A stretch of 10,341 bases of DNA, from positions 1 to 10,341 of the forward strand of contig CAITAV010000109.1 of assembly GCA_903890345.1 (NCBI GenBank). Direction: 5' to 3'. The notes under the pieces are model-generated. The model ran no database searches and was not told the origin of the DNA. It was given only the letters and a program-made list of their open reading frames with translations. Origin of the DNA: an uncultured Actinomycetes bacterium. Its GTDB lineage: Bacteria; Actinomycetota; Actinomycetes; Nanopelagicales; Nanopelagicaceae. The translations under genes were made by a program, and so were the position numbers. Shown one piece after another: positions 5,820-10,341 of the stretch (positions are counted from its first letter, which is position 1; every line of letters starts with the position of its first letter).

Positions 5820-7680
5820 GGGAACTGCTCCACTCAACGATTGAACGCGTAATATTTTGCGCAGTAATTCCGAGATCTTGTAATACTTGATCACGCTTAG
5901 AGTGTTCCAAAAATTCAAGTGGTACTCCAATCGAATGAATTGGAACTTGCAAATTCGCATCTCTAAACATTTCTGAAACCGTGCTCGCAATACCACCATG
6001 TCTGATTCCATCTTCAAGCACAACAACGCTCTTATAGCGCTGTGCCATTGTTATTAGCGATTGAGGTAACGGCTTTACCCATCGTGGATCAATAACAGTT
6101 ACTCCGACACCTTCACGATAAGCCTGTGAGGCAGCTTCCACGGCGATACTTGCCATTGCGCCAATGCTGATGAGTAAAACATCTGCGCTTTCGCCACGGT
6201 ATAAAACATCAATTCCGTCGCGGCGTTCGAAGGCAGGAATATCAGCAACGACTGCGCCTTTAGGGAAACGAATAAGAGTTGGTGCATCGCTTACATCTAC
6301 AGCTTCGCGAAGTGTTTCTTTTACACGCGCGCCATCTCGAGGAGCCGCAACGCGCAAAGTTGGAACAATGCCAGTTAAAGCCAGATCCCAAATTCCATTA
6401 TGTGAAGGACCATCGTCTCCAGTTACACCGGCGCGATCGAGCACAAAAGTTACGCCAGCTTTGTGCAGCGCAACATCTAGGAGCATCTGATCGAAGGCCC
6501 GGTTTAGAAATGTTGCATACACAGCCACAACTGGATGCATTCCTGCAAAGGCTAATCCTGCAGCACTTGTAACAGCGTGCTGTTCGGCAATACCAACATC
6601 AATTGTGCGCTCCGGAAACACTTTTTGAAACTTATCTAGACCAGTTGGACCAAGCATCGCAGCGGTTATTGCAACGATATCTTTACGTTCACGTCCAATT
6701 TCAACTAATTCACTTGAAAAAATACTTGTCCACGATGCTGAACTCTTCTTTACGGGTAATCCAGTTTCAGCATCAACAATTCCAACTGCATGAAACTTCT
6801 CTGCCTCATCTTCAATAGCAGGTGCGTATCCGCGACCCTTTTCGGTAATTGCATGAACCAAAATTGGTCCACCAAACTCCTTTGCCTTAATTAAGGCTTT
6901 CTCCATTACTTCAATATCGTGGCCATCAAAGGGTCCTAAATATTTCAACCCTAAATCTTCAAACATTCCTTGTGGCGCAACGATGTCTTTTATTCCCTTT
7001 TTCATTCCGTGCAAAGTGTCGTAAATCGGTCCACCAACAACGGGTGTGCGAGCAAGAACCTCTTTGCCCCAATCTAAAAATTTCTCATACCCACGAGTGG
7101 CACGCAACGTAGAAAGGTAAGTAGCTAATCCACCAATAGTTGGTGAATAGGATCGCTCGTTGTCATTAACGACGATTACTAGTTTCTGTGTTTTTGATGC
7201 TGCAATATTATTTAGAGCCTCCCATGACATACCGCCAGTTAGCGCGCCATCGCCAACAACTACTACAACCGAGCGATCGGCTTGGCCGCTCAAAGTAAAA
7301 CCTCGGGAGATTCCATCGCCCCATGAAAGTGCCGTGGATGCATGAGAATTTTCTATGACATCGTGAACACTTTCAGATCTATTTGGGTAACCAGCAAGAC
7401 CGCCGCGTTGGCGAAGTAAATCAAAACCCTCGCTGCGGCCAGTAAGAATTTTATGTACATAACTTTGGTGGCCTGTATCAAAGAGAATCACATCTTTTGG
7501 AGATTCGAAAATTCTATGAATCGCAATTGTTAATTCAACAACACCCAAATTTGGGCCTAAGTGACCACCAGTTTTAGTTACTTTTTCAATCAAAAAAGAA
7601 CGGATCTCCGCGGCAAGGGCGTCTAACTCAACGTGGTTGAGTCGCTCTAAATCCTTAGGCGAATTGATATCAGAAATCAC
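5761..7680 (-). CDS. dxs: 1-deoxy-D-xylulose-5-phosphate synthase
   Basis: A 639-residue thiamine-diphosphate enzyme that condenses pyruvate with glyceraldehyde 3-phosphate, the first and often rate-limiting step of the MEP isoprenoid pathway. Visible features are His40 in Gly-Gly-His-Leu-Gly-Pro, the cofactor motif running from Gly143-Asp-Gly to Asn172-Asp-Asn, Glu366 in Gly-Ile-Ala-Glu-Gln-His (the glutamate that activates the cofactor), and His427 in Asp-Asp-Gly-Pro-Ser-His. A transketolase C-terminal domain follows (about 490-615). The start is a GTG at 7680: an in-frame TAG lies four codons upstream with no other start between, and a -10 sequence sits 6 nt before it. The final 18 residues lie beyond the conserved fold and are encoded entirely antisense to fadB. 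dxs follows acnA on the same strand after a 36-nt gap. Confidence 0.96.
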   Translation of the reverse strand: MISDINSPKDLERLNHVELDALAAEIRSFLIEKVTKTGGHLGPNLGVVELTIAIHRIFESPKDVILFDTGHQSYVHKILTGRSEGFDLLRQRGGLAGYPNRSESVHDVIENSHASTALSWGDGISRGFTLSGQADRSVVVVVGDGALTGGMSWEALNNIAASKTQKLVIVVNDNERSYSPTIGGLATYLSTLRATRGYEKFLDWGKEVLARTPVVGGPIYDTLHGMKKGIKDIVAPQGMFEDLGLKYLGPFDGHDIEVMEKALIKAKEFGGPILVHAITEKGRGYAPAIEDEAEKFHAVGIVDAETGLPVKKSSASWTSIFSSELVEIGRERKDIVAITAAMLGPTGLDKFQKVFPERTIDVGIAEQHAVTSAAGLAFAGMHPVVAVYATFLNRAFDQMLLDVALHKAGVTFVLDRAGVTGDDGPSHNGIWDLALTGIVPTLRVAAPRDGARVKETLREAVDVSDAPTLIRFPKGAVVADIPAFERRDGIDVLYRGESADVLLISIGAMASIAVEAASQAYREGVGVTVIDPRWVKPLPQSLITMAQRYKSVVVLEDGIRHGGIASTVSEMFRDANLQVPIHSIGVPLEFLEHSKRDQVLQDLGITAQNITRSIVEWSSSLKEEMQFPADENASRTQLR

Positions 7681-7686
7681 ACCGAC

Positions 7687-7692
7687 ATTCTA
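7687..7692 (-). promoter_or_regulatory. Predicted -10 element of a leaderless dxs promoter
   Basis: Read on the minus strand, TAGAAT (7692 to 7687) is followed by six bases (GTCGGT) and then the GTG start codon at 7680, the same spacing as in front of the iron permease gene. No Shine-Dalgarno sequence is present in that gap. No convincing -35 is visible; the candidate area around 7709-7716 overlaps the end of acnA. dxs could be transcribed from here as well as by read-through from acnA. Confidence 0.5.
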
Positions 7693-7716
7693 GAACGCTA
7701 GGACGGAATTAGCACA

Positions 7717-10341
7717 CTATGCAAGAAGTGAACGTAATACGTACTGCATAATTCCACCGTGGCGGTAGTAATCAGCCTCTCCCGGCGTATCGATTCGAAG
7801 GCGTGCGCTAAATGTTTTATCGCCCGCCTTAACAGTAATTTGCTTAGGAGTGCTACCAGAATTAAGTTCAGTGATCCCAGTTAATTCAAAAACTTCATCA
7901 CCGCGTAAACCAAGTGATGCCGCATTTTGACCATCTATAAATTGCAATGGCAGAACTCCCATACCGATGAGATTGGAGCGGTGGATTCGTTCAAAGCTTT
8001 CGGCAATTACTGCTCGCACGCCAAGAAGTGCTGTGCCCTTTGCGGCCCAATCTCGGGAAGATCCTGATCCATATTCTTTGCCAGCAAGAATTACTAATGG
8101 CGTGCCTGAGTTCTGATAATCAATCGAGGCATCATAAATAGTTGATTGCTCGCCATCTTTTAGGAAGCTACGAGTGAAGCCGCCTTCAACTCCATCTAGT
8201 AATAAGTTTTTCAGGCGAATGTTTGCAAAAGTTCCACGAATCATTACTTCATGGTTTCCACGACGAGATCCGTAAGAGTTGAAGTCTTTACGATCAACTC
8301 CATTTGCTTCAAGATATTTTCCTGCTGGTGAATCGCCCCTGATATTTCCCGCTGGTGAAATGTGATCTGTAGTAACTGAATCCCCCAGAATGGCCAAAAC
8401 ACGTGCACCAGAAATATTTGTTACTGGAGTTGGTTGAGGTGGCATTGAATCAAAATAAGGTGGCTTTCGCACATAGGTTGACTTTGGATCCCACTCAAAG
8501 GTGTTTCCTGTTGGAGTATCGAGTGACTTCCAGCGATGGTCACCTTCAAAAACACTTGCGTAATCTTTACTAAACATTTCTGAAGATATAGAAGAATCAA
8601 TCACGCTTTGAATTTCTTCTGGAGATGGCCAAATGTCAGCCAAATAAACAGGTTTGCCATCTGTGTCAGTGCCTAGAGAATCTTTAATGAAATCGTGATC
8701 CATTGTTCCGGCTAGTGCATACGCCACAACCAGTGGCGGAGAAGCGAGATAGTTCATCTTTACATCAGGGCTGATGCGACCTTCAAAATTTCTATTTCCT
8801 GAAAGAACTGCACTAACCGCTAAATCATGATCATTAACAGCTTTGCTAATCTCGATTGGAAGCGGGCCTGAGTTACCAATACATGTGACGCAGCCATAGC
8901 CAACAAGATTAAATCCAAGTTTTTCCATGTAAGGAGTTAAACCAGCACGGTCGTAATAATCAGTTACGACCTTTGATCCCGGTGCCAAAGTTGTTTTTAC
9001 CCAAGGCTTTGATGAAAGTCCTTTTTCTACCGCCTTTTTGGCAAGTAAAGCCGCACCAATCATCACGGAAGGATTTGAAGTATTCGTGCATGATGTAATC
9101 GATGCTATGACGACATCGCCATTTTTAATTGTCGTGCTTTTTGCATTGACCTTGATATCGATAGGGCTCTTATTTGTTTTATCCCCAAAATACGTTGGCA
9201 ATATTTTTTCGAATGCGTTCTTAGAATCGATCAGTGAGATTCGATCCTGCGGACGTTTTGGTCCTGAAATCGATGGAACCACTGTTGATAAATCAAGTTC
9301 GATATTTTCTGAGAATCGAGGTGAAACTTCTGGGTTGTGCCACAGTCCTTGGAGTTTTGCGTACCGTTCAACGAGTTCTACTTGTTCAGAAGTACGACCT
9401 GTCAATGTTAGGTAGCGCAACGTTTCTTCATCAATTGGGAAGATGGCACACGTTGATCCGTATTCAGGACTCATGTTTCCAATAGTTGTGCGGTTCGCCA
9501 TTGGAACTGAAACAACTCCTGGTCCATAGAATTCAACAAATTTTCCCACAACTCCATGCTTGCGAAGTATTTCGGTAATTGTCAGAGCTAGATCCGTCGC
9601 TGTTGTTCCAAGTGGTAATGCTCCGCTGAGTTTAAAACCAACTACCCGCGGGATAAGCATTGAAACAGGCTGACCAAGCAGCGCTGCTTCAGCTTCAATG
9701 CCACCAACCCCCCAGCCAAGAACTCCGAGTCCATTAACCATTGTTGTGTGTGAATCAGTTCCAACAACGGTATCTGGATAAGCGCGCAAGACCCCATCGA
9801 CGTTTCTGGTCATGACAACACGAGCAAGGTATTCAATATTTACTTGGTGAACAATTCCAGTTCCGGGTGGCACAACTTTGAATTCATCAAAGGCGCCCTG
9901 GCCCCAACGTAAGAATCTGTAACGCTCGCGATTACGTTCGTATTCGATGTCCGTATTTTTCTCAAATGCATCTTTGGTTCCGAATACATCTGCAATGACA
10001 GAGTGGTCGATAACTAATTCCGCCGGTGCAAGAGGGTTAACTTTTGAAGCATCTCCACCCAGTGAAACAATTGCCTCACGCATAGTGGCAAGATCTACGA
10101 TGCAAGGTACGCCCGTGAAATCTTGCATCACAACACGGGCTGGTGTGAATTGAATTTCAGTATCAGGCTCGGTCGCTGGATCCCATTGCGCCAATGCTTT
10201 GATATGAGCAGCCGTAATATTTGCGCCATCTTCGGTTCGCAATAGATTTTCAAGAAGAATTTTTAAACTAAATGGAAGTGAGCTTGCACCGTCGATTTTT
10301 GAAATATCGAATATCTCATAATTTTTTCCAGAGACATTTAA
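7717..10341 (-). CDS. acnA: Aconitate hydratase A (5' end outside window)
   Basis: The reading frame is open on the minus strand from the right edge to a TAG at 7717-7719, giving 874 residues; roughly the first 15-20 are missing. The enzyme interconverts citrate and isocitrate in the TCA cycle using a [4Fe-4S] cluster. The three cluster cysteines are visible: Ser-Cys-Thr-Asn-Thr (codon 9088-9090) and the pair in Gly-Cys-Val-Thr-Cys-Ile-Gly (8890-8892 and 8881-8883), with the 66-residue interval expected of the AcnA/IRP1 class. Asp-Ser-His-Thr-Thr-Met lies in the N-terminal half, and the C-terminal swivel domain has Gly-Ser-Gly-Ser-Ser-Arg-Asp-Trp. The apparent TTG start at 10242 is internal: upstream codons (10243-10341) still encode conserved sequence including Leu-Leu-Glu-Asn-Leu-Leu. 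The promoter lies outside the window. RNA binding by the apo-form is known for the class but cannot be read here. Confidence 0.96.
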   Translation of the reverse strand, partial: LNVSGKNYEIFDISKIDGASSLPFSLKILLENLLRTEDGANITAAHIKALAQWDPATEPDTEIQFTPARVVMQDFTGVPCIVDLATMREAIVSLGGDASKVNPLAPAELVIDHSVIADVFGTKDAFEKNTDIEYERNRERYRFLRWGQGAFDEFKVVPPGTGIVHQVNIEYLARVVMTRNVDGVLRAYPDTVVGTDSHTTMVNGLGVLGWGVGGIEAEAALLGQPVSMLIPRVVGFKLSGALPLGTTATDLALTITEILRKHGVVGKFVEFYGPGVVSVPMANRTTIGNMSPEYGSTCAIFPIDEETLRYLTLTGRTSEQVELVERYAKLQGLWHNPEVSPRFSENIELDLSTVVPSISGPKRPQDRISLIDSKNAFEKILPTYFGDKTNKSPIDIKVNAKSTTIKNGDVVIASITSCTNTSNPSVMIGAALLAKKAVEKGLSSKPWVKTTLAPGSKVVTDYYDRAGLTPYMEKLGFNLVGYGCVTCIGNSGPLPIEISKAVNDHDLAVSAVLSGNRNFEGRISPDVKMNYLASPPLVVAYALAGTMDHDFIKDSLGTDTDGKPVYLADIWPSPEEIQSVIDSSISSEMFSKDYASVFEGDHRWKSLDTPTGNTFEWDPKSTYVRKPPYFDSMPPQPTPVTNISGARVLAILGDSVTTDHISPAGNIRGDSPAGKYLEANGVDRKDFNSYGSRRGNHEVMIRGTFANIRLKNLLLDGVEGGFTRSFLKDGEQSTIYDASIDYQNSGTPLVILAGKEYGSGSSRDWAAKGTALLGVRAVIAESFERIHRSNLIGMGVLPLQFIDGQNAASLGLRGDEVFELTGITELNSGSTPKQITVKAGDKTFSARLRIDTPGEADYYRHGGIMQYVLRSLLA

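Noticed and set aside
7689..7696. TTCTAGAA palindrome overlapping the dxs -10
   Set aside because: An 8-bp palindrome built mostly from the -10 itself is easily due to chance and has no second copy near the other promoter.
9038..9415. A 125-residue + strand ORF with a hydrophobic stretch inside acnA
   Set aside because: It lies antisense to strongly conserved aconitase sequence including a cluster cysteine, and has no recognisable family, so it is a shadow frame.
7717..10242. acnA as a complete gene starting at the TTG at 10242
   Set aside because: The codon is an internal leucine; 33 further codons in the same frame up to the window edge encode conserved AcnA sequence, so the gene is cut by the edge.
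1..10341. Mobile elements, CRISPR arrays, tRNA or rRNA genes, defence or toxin-antitoxin genes
   Set aside because: Almost all bases are accounted for by seven recognisable genes and gaps of at most 71 bp; I see no transposase, direct-repeat array or RNA gene.

Overview
The window is a compact stretch of bacterial chromosome with almost no non-coding DNA and a fairly low G+C content, by eye in the low to mid 40s percent. The proteins are actinobacterial in type: a DUF3000 tail, an HRDC-type RNase D, an actinobacterial-style FadB and a long AcnA. Actinobacterial proteins on AT-rich, streamlined DNA with apparently leaderless promoters suggest a small-genome freshwater actinobacterium of the acI/Nanopelagicales kind. 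That placement is inference from composition and gene content and was not searched.

Layout: five genes read rightward from 1 to 5819. They are the end of a DUF3000 protein, RNase D (rnd) 3 nt behind it, an FTR1/EfeU-type iron permease with its own promoter, a thiolase, and the two-domain beta-oxidation protein FadB, whose ATG shares one base with the thiolase stop. From 5761 to the right edge two genes read leftward: dxs (first enzyme of the MEP isoprenoid pathway) and, upstream of it, acnA (aconitase), which runs off the right edge. fadB and dxs converge and overlap by 59 bp. Every intergenic gap is 71 bp or shorter.

Functional reading: the thiolase and FadB together cover three steps of fatty-acid beta-oxidation (enoyl-CoA hydration, 3-hydroxyacyl-CoA oxidation, thiolysis) and probably form one complex. 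The acetyl-CoA released feeds the TCA cycle, where aconitase acts. DXS uses pyruvate and glyceraldehyde 3-phosphate to start isoprenoid synthesis. RNase D is a 3'-5' exoribonuclease for structured RNA. The iron permease is the only transport gene, and no partner efeO or efeB is present.

I see no mobile element, CRISPR array, RNA gene, toxin-antitoxin pair or defence system. The points worth a second look are small-scale: a perfect 9-bp inverted repeat overlapping the -35 of the iron permease promoter, two matching leaderless-type promoters, the fadB/dxs 3' overlap that encodes the DXS tail, and a short upstream ORF abutting the thiolase start. I do not think the window holds a new biological system.
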